Source: Roseovarius sp. (GTDB taxonomy: Bacteria > Pseudomonadota > Alphaproteobacteria > Rhodobacterales > Rhodobacteraceae). Taken from it: a DNA stretch of 5,930 nt. The position numbers and the translations under genes are program-made. The notes beneath the pieces were generated by a model that saw only the letters and a program-made list of their open reading frames with translations, made no database searches and had not been told where the DNA came from. Positions 1 to 5,121 of the stretch are shown here, piece by piece. Within the stretch, counting starts at the first letter, position 1. The number at the start of each line of letters is the position of its first letter. The DNA lies in assembly GCA_023260815.1 (NCBI GenBank), contig JALQUE010000282.1, positions 1-5,930 of the forward strand, given 5' to 3'.

Positions 1-224
1 CCGACGGCGTGGATTACATCATCCCCGGCAATGACGATGCGGCGCGCGCCATCTCGCTCTATTGCGATCTGGTGAGCCGCACCGCTCTGGATGGCACCGC
101 AGTGCAGCTTGGCGCAGCCGGCGTCGATCTGGGCGCAATGGTCGAAGCCCCCGCCGAAGAGGTTGTTGCCGAGGACGCCCCCGCGGCGGACGAAGCAAAG
201 ACCGAGCAGGCGGCCGAAAGCTAA
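1..224 (+). CDS. rpsB: 30S ribosomal protein S2, C-terminal part (5' truncated by window)
   Basis: This is the C-terminal end of ribosomal protein S2, a component of the 30S subunit near the mRNA exit side. The reading frame is open from base 3 and encodes about 73 residues up to TAA at 222-224. The segment DGVDYIIPGNDDAARAI is the conserved C-terminal core of S2, where nucleotide-binding-like PGNDDA residues are nearly invariant. It is followed by an Ala/Glu/Asp-rich acidic tail of about 35 residues, a common extension in alphaproteobacterial S2. The GTG at base 9 is an internal codon and not a start. tsf follows 79 bases downstream on the same strand, the usual rpsB-tsf order, which strongly supports the call. 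The remaining two-thirds of the gene lies outside the window. Confidence 0.96.
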   Translation, partial: DGVDYIIPGNDDAARAISLYCDLVSRTALDGTAVQLGAAGVDLGAMVEAPAEEVVAEDAPAADEAKTEQAAES

Positions 225-246
225 GCCGCTTTCATCAAAACGACAT

Positions 247-269
247 GGGGGCCGGGGTATCCCGCCCCC
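247..269 (+). promoter_or_regulatory. GC-rich hairpin in the rpsB-tsf spacer
   Basis: GGGGG (247-251) pairs with CCCCC (265-269), and CGGG (253-256) pairs with CCCG (261-264), around a GTAT loop with one bulged C at 252. This 9-bp GC stem sits between the rpsB stop and the tsf ribosome binding site. No T-run follows, so it does not look like an efficient intrinsic terminator. It may be a processing site, a partial attenuator or an mRNA-stabilising element that sets the S2:EF-Ts ratio. The role is inferred. Confidence 0.5.
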
Positions 270-303
270 TGCATATTCAGACGATTCCAAGGAGAGAGCC
301 CAG

Positions 304-1179
304 ATGGCTATCACTGCTGCACAGGTGAAAGAGCTGCGCGACACGACCGGCGCAGGCATGATGGACGCCAAGAAAGCGCTGACCGAAACCAATGGCGACA
401 TGGAAGCCGCCATCGATTGGCTGCGCACCAAAGGCCTGGCCAAAGCCGCCAAGAAATCGGGCCGCACCGCCGCCGAGGGCCTGGTGGCCGTCAGCGTCGA
501 GGGTGGCAAGGGTGTTGCGGTTGAAGTGAACGCCGAAACCGACTTTGTCGCGAAGAACAGCGATTTCCAGGAGATGGTCGGCAAGATCGCCGGCGTCGCC
601 CTGGGGACCGCCGATATCGACGCGCTGAAGGCCGCCGCGCTGGACGGCAAGACCGTCGAAGAGGTCATCACCGCCAAGATCGCCACGATCGGCGAGAACA
701 TGTCGCTGCGCCGCATGGCGACTGTCGAAGGCGAAACCGTTGTGTCCTATGTGCATAACGCGATGGCCGACGGCATGGGCAAGATCGGCGTTCTGGTGGC
801 GTTGAAGGGTGGCGACGAGGCGTTTGGCCGTCAGGTGGCCATGCATATCGCCGCGACCAATCCCGCCGCGCTGAACGAGGCCGAGCTTGACCCCACGATC
901 GTCGAGAAGGAGCGTCAGGTTCAGATCGACATCGCCCGCGAATCCGGCAAGCCGGAAGAAGTGATCGAGAAGATGATCGTTGGCCGCATGAAGAAATTCA
1001 TGTCCGAAGTCACGCTGTTGGGTCAGCCCTTCGTCATCAATCCCGACCTGACGGTCGAGGCCGCCGCAAAGGACGCGGGCGCCGAGGTTCTGGGCTATGT
1101 GCGCCTTGAAGTCGGTGAAGGCATCGAGAAGAAGGAAGAAGATTTCGCCGCCGAGGTGGCCAAGGTCGCCCAGGGCTGA
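304..1179 (+). CDS. tsf: Translation elongation factor Ts (EF-Ts)
   Basis: EF-Ts is the cytoplasmic nucleotide-exchange factor that releases GDP from EF-Tu so that it can rebind GTP and aminoacyl-tRNA. The protein has 291 residues, close to the usual 280-300. The N-terminal UBA-like domain (about 1-55) carries the family signature VKELRDTTGAGMMDAKKAL. The TDFVAKN motif at residues 79-85 contains the Asp-Phe pair that intrudes into the EF-Tu G domain. The C-terminal part carries the dimerisation/core regions, including MHIAATNP and the late VTLLGQPFV segment. ATG at 304 is chosen because AAGGAGAG at 289-296 is well placed and because the family N-terminus MAITAAQVKELR begins there, although the frame is open further upstream. 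It is probably co-transcribed with rpsB and ends at a strong terminator just downstream. Confidence 0.98.
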   Translation: MAITAAQVKELRDTTGAGMMDAKKALTETNGDMEAAIDWLRTKGLAKAAKKSGRTAAEGLVAVSVEGGKGVAVEVNAETDFVAKNSDFQEMVGKIAGVALGTADIDALKAAALDGKTVEEVITAKIATIGENMSLRRMATVEGETVVSYVHNAMADGMGKIGVLVALKGGDEAFGRQVAMHIAATNPAALNEAELDPTIVEKERQVQIDIARESGKPEEVIEKMIVGRMKKFMSEVTLLGQPFVINPDLTVEAAAKDAGAEVLGYVRLEVGEGIEKKEEDFAAEVAKVAQG

Positions 1180-1198
1180 TTGCCCCACGACCCTTGAG

Positions 1199-1242
1199 AA
1201 AAAGCGATGCCGCCCCAGAACACGGGGCGGCATCTTAATTTT
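1199..1242 (+). terminator. Strong intrinsic terminator after tsf, probably bidirectional
   Basis: GATGCCGCCCC (1206-1216) and GGGGCGGCATC (1224-1234) form a perfect 11-bp stem with a 7-base loop. On the + strand it is followed by TTAATTTT (1235-1242), ending the rpsB-tsf transcript 26 bases after the stop codon. The stem is preceded by AAAAA (1199-1203). Read on the - strand it is therefore followed by GCTTTTTC and should also stop transcripts arriving from the luxR side. Confidence 0.88.
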
Positions 1243-1246
1243 CCGG

Positions 1247-1528
1247 CGTCGTTCACTTGGGGAGTGAAGACGGACGGCACTAACAAACCTATTAACGACG
1301 CTTCCGGTTACGCCGGAAAACTTGTCCGGCTGACGACCCGAACAATAGACCCGCCAGCCGGGGTCCAGTAACACTGGAGGATCGGAGAGCCCCGAAATAC
1401 GCGGAGTGTCCCGACCCTTTGTTCCCAGGCACAATGCCACCACTCACGGAACCTGCGCAGTCTGCACCCCGAAGAGCCTATACAAAAGTAGTGAATTCCT
1501 TACCTTTTGATCATACTTCTGATCTTTT
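1247..1528 (+). ncRNA. Candidate structured non-coding RNA in the tsf-luxR interval, possibly HEARO/omega-RNA-like
   Basis: This interval lies between two convergent genes and has no convincing protein gene, yet it is rich in complementary segments. Local hairpins are CGTC-G-TTCACT/AGTGAA-GACG (1247-1272, one bulged G), TTCCGG/CCGGAA (1302-1318), CCGGCTG/CAGCCGG (1326-1332 with 1355-1361), TCCAGT/ACTGGA (1364-1378) and GGCA/TGCC (1428-1438). Possible nested long-range pairs are AACAAA (1282-1287) with TTTGTT (1418-1423), directly next to GGGTC (1361-1365) with GACCC (1413-1417). Some pairings compete, so this is not one final fold. At the 3' side GATCA/TGATC (1509-1524) followed by TTTT may be a weak + strand terminator. 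The architecture and phrases such as CACTAACAAACC and CTGCACCCCGAAGAGCC remind me of HEARO RNAs, the omega RNAs of IscB/IsrB elements. That resemblance is from memory and unverified. No IscB, IsrB or transposase ORF is present. Strand and ends are inferred. Confidence 0.5.
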
Positions 1529-1537
1529 GCCGAGGTA

Positions 1538-2296
1538 TCACGGATCCAGAACGAACATCTGGTTTTGAAACGCCGCCTTCAGCACGGCCTGCGCGGTGGT
1601 TTCAACGCTCAGCGCATCGCGGGCAAGGCGCAGGTGTTTTTCCACCGTCGCGGGCGTCAGCCCCATCAAAAGTGCGATGTCCTGAATGGTCTTGCCATCA
1701 CCGACCCAGGCCAGCACCTCGCGTTGTCGGCGCGTCAAAGCACGGCCCTTGGTGCTGTAGGGCAGGGTGAGGATGCGCAGGTGAACCACATTGTTGAGCA
1801 CAAGGATCTCGTGCCCGTATGTGTCCCAGATGTCATCGACCGCCGCCTGATCCAGACCGCGACGGCCGGTCAGGGCGATGGCGCCCTTGCTGCGGGGGGT
1901 GACGGATTTGAAGCTGATCGAATAGCCTGCCGTGACACCATGGCGGCGGTTGAATTCGATCACCTTGCGTTCCTGGTCGCTGATCCCGCCGGACATCATC
2001 TTGGCGGCCATCACGGACCATGAACACGCGCCTTCGTTGTCCAGCGCCCATTTGACCATCGGCGCATGGAAATACAGGCCTTCGCCGATGAAAACGTCCG
2101 AATAATCGCGGTGATGATTGGTCAGCAGAACGAAATCGTCAGGATCACCCAGAGACGTTTCGGTGCGGTAGCGGGTGTAGCCATACATGATCCGGTCAAA
2201 GCCATAATCGGCCATCCGGCGGGTGTGTATGGTCCAGACTTCTTCGACACTTGAGACGTTGATGATTTCGTTGATGATCGCGGTGCTGATTGTCAT
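1538..2296 (-). CDS. LuxR-family transcriptional regulator (autoinducer-binding domain plus LuxR-type HTH)
   Basis: A 252-residue protein with the length and layout of quorum-sensing-type LuxR regulators. Residues about 15-165 fit the autoinducer-binding domain (YGFDRIMYGYTR, then the YFHAPMVKWA region, W93, and HGVTAGYSISF). Residues about 185-245 form the LuxR-type helix-turn-helix (LTRRQREVLAWVGDGKTIQDIALLMGLTPATVEKHL), with the expected Glu193, Gly201 and the VEKHL recognition helix. Aligning by eye to the TraR pocket, the usual Trp57, Tyr61 and Asp70 appear as Tyr65, Phe69 and Ala78, while Pro79 and Trp93 (the Pro71 and Trp85 equivalents) are kept. A non-AHL or altered ligand is therefore possible. 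The ATG overlaps the aroQ stop as ATGA (2293-2296), implying co-transcription and translational coupling. No luxI-type synthase is in the window, so locally it is a LuxR solo. Its target genes cannot be inferred from the sequence. Confidence 0.9.
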   Translation of the reverse strand: MTISTAIINEIINVSSVEEVWTIHTRRMADYGFDRIMYGYTRYRTETSLGDPDDFVLLTNHHRDYSDVFIGEGLYFHAPMVKWALDNEGACSWSVMAAKMMSGGISDQERKVIEFNRRHGVTAGYSISFKSVTPRSKGAIALTGRRGLDQAAVDDIWDTYGHEILVLNNVVHLRILTLPYSTKGRALTRRQREVLAWVGDGKTIQDIALLMGLTPATVEKHLRLARDALSVETTAQAVLKAAFQNQMFVLDP

Positions 2297-2736
2297 GCAG
2301 CGCGCTCCAGGTGTCCGACCATGGCGTCAAGCGCCAGTTCGTACCCCTGGGCGCCAAAGCCGCAGATCACGCCGACCGCAACTTTTGAAATGTAGGACTG
2401 ATGACGAAATGTCTCACGGGCGTGAATGTTGGACAGGTGCAGTTCGATCACCGGAAGCTCGACCGAGGTGAGCGCATCCATCAGCGCGATGGATGTGTGC
2501 GTGTAGGCACCGGCGTTCAGGATGATGCCATCATGCGCGCCGCGCGCGGCATGGATCGTGTCGATCAGAGCGCCTTCGGAATTGGTCTGGTCAAACGCCA
2601 GATCGACCGACAGAGCCTTGGCGCGGACACGGCACATCGTTTCAATGTCGGCCAGAGTGGTGGTGCCGTAGACCTGCGGTTGGCGCGTGCCGAGCAAATT
2701 CAGATTTGGCCCGTTGAGGATCAGGATCGACGTCAT
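2293..2736 (-). CDS. aroQ: Type II 3-dehydroquinate dehydratase
   Basis: This enzyme converts 3-dehydroquinate to 3-dehydroshikimate, the third step of the shikimate pathway to aromatic amino acids. The type II enzyme is a cytoplasmic dodecamer. The 147-residue length is typical. Visible motifs are NGPNLNLLG (8-16), the flexible-lid segment TRQPQVYG with Arg18 and the catalytic Tyr23, NAGAYTHTS (74-82), the catalytic His100 in ELHLSN (98-103), and FRHQSYIS (110-117). The common REP of the lid reads RQP here. ATG at 2736 is preceded on the - strand by AAAGGA about 8 bases upstream, and the protein starts directly with the first beta strand (MTSILILNGPN), as expected. It is the first gene of the aroQ-luxR unit, and its TGA overlaps the regulator start. 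The - strand promoter candidate lies at 2761-2790. Confidence 0.97.
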   Translation of the reverse strand: MTSILILNGPNLNLLGTRQPQVYGTTTLADIETMCRVRAKALSVDLAFDQTNSEGALIDTIHAARGAHDGIILNAGAYTHTSIALMDALTSVELPVIELHLSNIHARETFRHQSYISKVAVGVICGFGAQGYELALDAMVGHLERAA

Positions 2737-2760
2737 GAGAGCTTTCCTTTCTTGCTGTCA

Positions 2761-2790
2761 ATTTTAGCGCGGGGTGTTGCGCCGTGTCGA
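2761..2790 (-). promoter_or_regulatory. Candidate sigma-70-type promoter for aroQ-luxR
   Basis: Read on the - strand, TCGACA (2790-2785) and TAAAAT (2766-2761) are separated by 18 bases. They match the -35 and -10 consensus at five of six positions each. The predicted start would leave a leader of roughly 20 bases that includes the AAAGGA ribosome binding site. A TTGACA lies just downstream on the same strand but is too close to the ATG to serve as a -35. This is a consensus match by eye only. Confidence 0.35.
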
Positions 2791-2918
2791 GCGAGAGTTG
2801 ATCGAGGCGGTGCGTTTCGCATCGTGCCTGCGTCATCGTTGCCGCGATCTGGTGAGGGGGTGTATGATCGAGTATAGTGGTGTTTTCAGATGAAGTATGC
2901 CTGTCAGTGTGTTGTTTT

Positions 2919-2930
2919 CTATATCTATAG
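2919..2930. repeat. Short AT-rich inverted repeat upstream of polX
   Basis: CTATA and TATAG are separated by TC, giving a 12-base near-palindrome in the AT-rich patch between aroQ and polX. It is a possible protein-binding or DNA-opening site. No regulator is identified. Confidence 0.4.
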
Positions 2931-2938
2931 TTACCTAT

Positions 2939-2967
2939 TTGGACGTTTCGACCACAGGCCATTTAAT
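2939..2967 (+). promoter_or_regulatory. Candidate promoter for polX
   Basis: TTGGAC (2939-2944) and TTTAAT (2962-2967) are 17 bases apart. The -10 matches the consensus at five of six positions and the -35 matches mainly at TTG. CATAAT at 2970-2975 is an alternative -10 and lies inside the inverted repeat at 2970-2985. The implied leader to the ATG at 3088 would be about 110 bases. This is a match by eye only. Confidence 0.33.
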
Positions 2968-2969
2968 TA

Positions 2970-2985
2970 CATAATACTGATTATG
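2970..2985. promoter_or_regulatory. Inverted repeat CATAAT-N4-ATTATG, possible operator at the polX promoter
   Basis: CATAAT (2970-2975) and ATTATG (2980-2985) are perfect 6-base inverted copies around ACTG. They overlap or immediately follow the candidate -10 of polX, a position where a dimeric repressor could block transcription. The sequence does not match the GTTC-N7-GTTC or GAAC-N7-GTTC SOS boxes of alphaproteobacteria. The operator role is inferred from position and symmetry. Confidence 0.35.
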
Positions 2986-3027
2986 CGCCTTAAGGATGGA
3001 TGGGAGCCGGTTGACACATGTTAATGC

Positions 3028-3051
3028 GCAGACCCCGGTTTCGCGGTCTGC
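3028..3051 (+). promoter_or_regulatory. Hairpin in the polX 5' leader
   Basis: GCAGACC (3028-3034) pairs perfectly with GGTCTGC (3045-3051) around a 10-base loop. It ends 22 bases before the GCGAGG ribosome binding site of polX. No T-run follows, so a terminator is unlikely. It could stabilise the mRNA or tune translation, but the function is unknown. Confidence 0.4.
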
Positions 3052-3087
3052 TTGCCGGGAATGCCCCCTGTTGCGAGGATGGCAAGG

Positions 3088-4809
3088 ATGCCGGTTCACA
3101 ATCGCGATATCGCCCAGACCTTCGACCAGTTGGCAGACCTGCTGGAGATCGCCGATGCAAATCCGTTTCGGGTGCGGGCGTATCGCAATGCGGCAAGGTC
3201 GCTGCGGGCGTCGGGGCGCAATGTGGCCGACATGCTGGCCGAGGGTTGCGATCTGTCGGAGTTGCCCGATATCGGTGAGGATCTGGCGGCCAAGATCACG
3301 GAAATCGTCGAAACCGGACACCTGACGCTGTTGGAGGAGGTTGCACAGGAGGTGCCGCGCGGATTGGCGGATGTGGTCGCCCTGCCCGGCATCGGCCCCA
3401 AGCGCGCGCGATCTCTGCATGAGGCACTTGGCATCACGTCGCTGGACGATCTGCAGCGGGCGGCCGAGGATGGCCGGATTGCGCGGGTCAAGGGGTTCGG
3501 GGCCAAGACGCAAAGGCGCATTCTGGATGCAGTGACGCGCGGAAAGACGCGTGAACGCCGGTTCCGGCTGGATGTGGCCGAAGATTATGCCGCGCCGTTG
3601 CTGGAATATATCCGCGATCTGGAGGGCGTGGAAAAGGCCGAGATCGCAGGCAGTTACCGGCGGCGCAAGGACACGGTGGGCGATCTGGATATCGTCGCGG
3701 CAGGATCCGACGGGGCCAAGGGCATCGAGGGGTTCATCGCGTATGATGAGGTGGCGCGCGTCGTGTCCCGAGGTGAGACGCGCAGCACGGTCATTCTGCG
3801 GTCTGGTTTGCAGGTCGATCTGAGGATCGTCGCACCTGAGAGTTTCGGGGCGGCCTTGCATTATTTCACCGGGTCCAAGGCCCATAGCATCGCCTGTCGG
3901 CACAGGGCCAATGGCAAAGGCTTGAAAATGAACGAATATGGCCTGTTCCGGGGGGACAAACGCCAGACGGCCAACAGCGAGACCGAAATTTACGATGCGC
4001 TTGGCCTGCCGTGGATTGCCCCGGTTCTACGCGAGGACCGGGGCGAAATCGAGGCCGCCGATGCGGGCGCCCTGCCCGATCTGGTGAGGCTGGAGGACAT
4101 CCGGGGGGATCTGCACATGCACACGACCGCGTCGGACGGGCGCAACAGTCTGCGCGAGATGGCGCAGGCGGCCCAAGAGCGCGGGTATGAGTATATCGCA
4201 ATCACCGATCATTCGCGCAGCCAGACGGTTGCCGGCGGTTTGAGCGTCGAAGATCTGGAGGCGCAACTGGACGATATCGATGCGCTGAACAACACCTTGG
4301 AGGGTCTGTGCGTGCTCAAATCCAGCGAGGTGGACATTCTGAAGGATGGCACGTTGGATTATCCCGACGATCTGCTGGCGAAACTGGATCTGGTGGTGGC
4401 CTCGGTCCATGCGGGCCTGGATCTGGACGAGGACGCCCAGACCGAACGGATCATCCGCGCGATGGACAACCCCCATGTCGGCATCATCGGGCATCCGACG
4501 GGGCGGCTGATCAATGCGCGTCCGGCGGCGGCGGTGGATCTGGAACGGTTGATCGAGGCGGCGCTGGAGCGCGGCTGCTTTCTGGAGGTGAACGCCAGCC
4601 CGCAACGGCTTGATCTGGATGATGTCGCCTGCCGACTGGCACGGGATGCGGGCCTTGCACTGTCGATCGGGACCGATGCGCATGCGGTGTCGGGGCTTGA
4701 TGACATGCGGTTCGGTATCGGACAGGCGCAGCGCGGATGGCTGGGGCCGGATGATGTGCTGAACACACGCGGCCTGAACGATCTGCGTGATCTGCTGAAG
4801 CGGGCCTGA
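3088..4809 (+). CDS. polX: DNA polymerase X family protein with C-terminal PHP domain (PolX)
   Basis: Bacterial/archaeal PolX is a gap-filling polymerase with a 3'-5' exonuclease/AP-endonuclease-type PHP domain, thought to act in base excision and break repair. The protein has 573 residues, the usual size. Helix-hairpin-helix motifs are LPDIGEDLAAKI (about 59-70), LPGIGPKRA (about 99-107) and VKGFGAKTQ. The pol-beta-like palm has GSYRRRKDTVGDLDIV with Asp199 and Asp201, plus Asp244 in VDLRIV. FTGSKAHS and NEYGLF follow. The PHP domain has DLHMHTTASDG (His343, His345, Asp350), ITDHS (His375), Glu414, SVHAG (His441), GHPTGR (His469) and GTDAHA (Asp530, His532), so its metal ligands look intact. 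ATG 3088 is preferred over TTG 3052, ATG 3061 and ATG 3079 because GCGAGG (3073-3078) is well spaced and MPVHNRDIAQTFDQLADLLEI is the family N-terminus. It has no co-directional partner within 300 bases and appears monocistronic. Confidence 0.94.
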   Translation: MPVHNRDIAQTFDQLADLLEIADANPFRVRAYRNAARSLRASGRNVADMLAEGCDLSELPDIGEDLAAKITEIVETGHLTLLEEVAQEVPRGLADVVALPGIGPKRARSLHEALGITSLDDLQRAAEDGRIARVKGFGAKTQRRILDAVTRGKTRERRFRLDVAEDYAAPLLEYIRDLEGVEKAEIAGSYRRRKDTVGDLDIVAAGSDGAKGIEGFIAYDEVARVVSRGETRSTVILRSGLQVDLRIVAPESFGAALHYFTGSKAHSIACRHRANGKGLKMNEYGLFRGDKRQTANSETEIYDALGLPWIAPVLREDRGEIEAADAGALPDLVRLEDIRGDLHMHTTASDGRNSLREMAQAAQERGYEYIAITDHSRSQTVAGGLSVEDLEAQLDDIDALNNTLEGLCVLKSSEVDILKDGTLDYPDDLLAKLDLVVASVHAGLDLDEDAQTERIIRAMDNPHVGIIGHPTGRLINARPAAAVDLERLIEAALERGCFLEVNASPQRLDLDDVACRLARDAGLALSIGTDAHAVSGLDDMRFGIGQAQRGWLGPDDVLNTRGLNDLRDLLKRA

Positions 4810-5121
4810 CCGCCCTGCTGTGCCGGCGATGCTGGCGGTGCTGGCGGATCACGGGCGGCGATGTGGAAAGCCGCGCCATTGACACCGGATAATGAGACAC
4901 GCCGCGCCCTGCCCGTATCATGACGGGACCGCGACGCCGACGCGGAGCGTTCAAGCAACAAGGGGCCACGGTATGGCGGATATCATGGGACAGATATCAA
5001 GACGGACAGATATCAAGACACGGGGGGGACCGGGCGCCTGGATGGCCTTGGGCATACCTGTGACAGCCAACTCTTCCTGCCATGCCGTTGGGGGTGACAT
5101 CAGCACGGGAGGCGATGACAT
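4810..5121. other. Non-coding interval between polX and the ATPase epsilon gene
   Basis: These 312 bases hold no gene I can support. Two adjacent hairpins lie at 4912-4927 (CCCGT/ACGGG) and 4929-4945 (CCGCG/CGCGG), without a T-run. CCGCCC (4810-4815) can pair at distance with GGGCGG (4853-4858). A 16-bp tandem duplication lies at 4988-5019. A 55-codon ORF from ATG 4973 to TAG 5140 crosses that duplication and overlaps the next gene, with no homology I recognise. No trace of the expected N-ATPase beta subunit (atpD) C-terminus is visible in any forward frame that I read. The region may be a rearrangement scar or a long promoter region. Confidence 0.5.
4988..5019. repeat. Perfect 16-bp tandem repeat (two copies) containing GATATC
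   Basis: The unit GGACAGATATCAAGAC occurs at 4988-5003 and again at 5004-5019 with no mismatch. A partial third match, GGATATCAT, lies just upstream at 4978-4986, so three GATATC palindromes start at 4979, 4993 and 5009, spaced 14 and 16 bases apart. The 16-base unit is not a multiple of three, which argues against a coding repeat. It sits about 100 bases upstream of the epsilon gene start. It may be a recent slippage duplication or paired protein-binding sites. Confidence 0.85.

Larger units (their letters stand above)
2737..3087. other. Divergent intergenic region between aroQ and polX
   Basis: These 351 bases separate the divergent aroQ and polX starts and carry no convincing gene. The aroQ side contains a promoter candidate and a small hairpin, GGTGCG/CGCATC around TTT (about 2810-2824). 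The middle, about 2880-2990, is clearly AT-rich against the GC-rich background and holds two inverted repeats (2919-2930 and 2970-2985) and a + strand promoter candidate. A 44-codon ORF starting at ATG 2890 and ending at 3024 has no ribosome binding site and runs through the promoter-like elements, so I do not call it. The polX side has a 7-bp hairpin at 3028-3051. Confidence 0.6.

Noticed and set aside
1264..1371. Small + strand ORF starting GTG 1264, 35 codons, ending TAA
   Set aside because: The GTG directly abuts its only purine-rich stretch, so ribosome binding spacing is wrong. The bases are better explained by overlapping hairpins.
1364..1380. CCAGTAACACTGGAGG resembling the GGTAAC stem-loop of RNase P RNA
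   Set aside because: The surrounding universal RNase P segments, such as GAGGAAAGTCC and ACAGAACCCGGCT, are absent.
277..1443. 388-codon open frame on the - strand across tsf and beyond
   Set aside because: It lies antisense to tsf over most of its length and has no domain pattern. Long antisense frames are expected in GC-rich coding DNA. Its N-terminal part only spans the structured intergenic region.
1372..1500. Possible tRNA or tmRNA in the structured interval
   Set aside because: No T-loop GGTTCGAATCC-type motif, CCA-adjacent acceptor pairing or anticodon arm could be assembled.
3011..3016. TTGACA close to polX as a -35 element
   Set aside because: No acceptable -10 lies 16-18 bases downstream; that position is the GC-rich leader hairpin.
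2890..3024. 44-codon + strand ORF from ATG 2890 in the aroQ-polX interval
   Set aside because: No ribosome binding site, unusual AT-rich codon use, and it runs through promoter-like elements and inverted repeats.
2935..3903. 322-codon - strand frame opposite polX
   Set aside because: It is a shadow of polX, whose + strand frame carries all the expected catalytic motifs.
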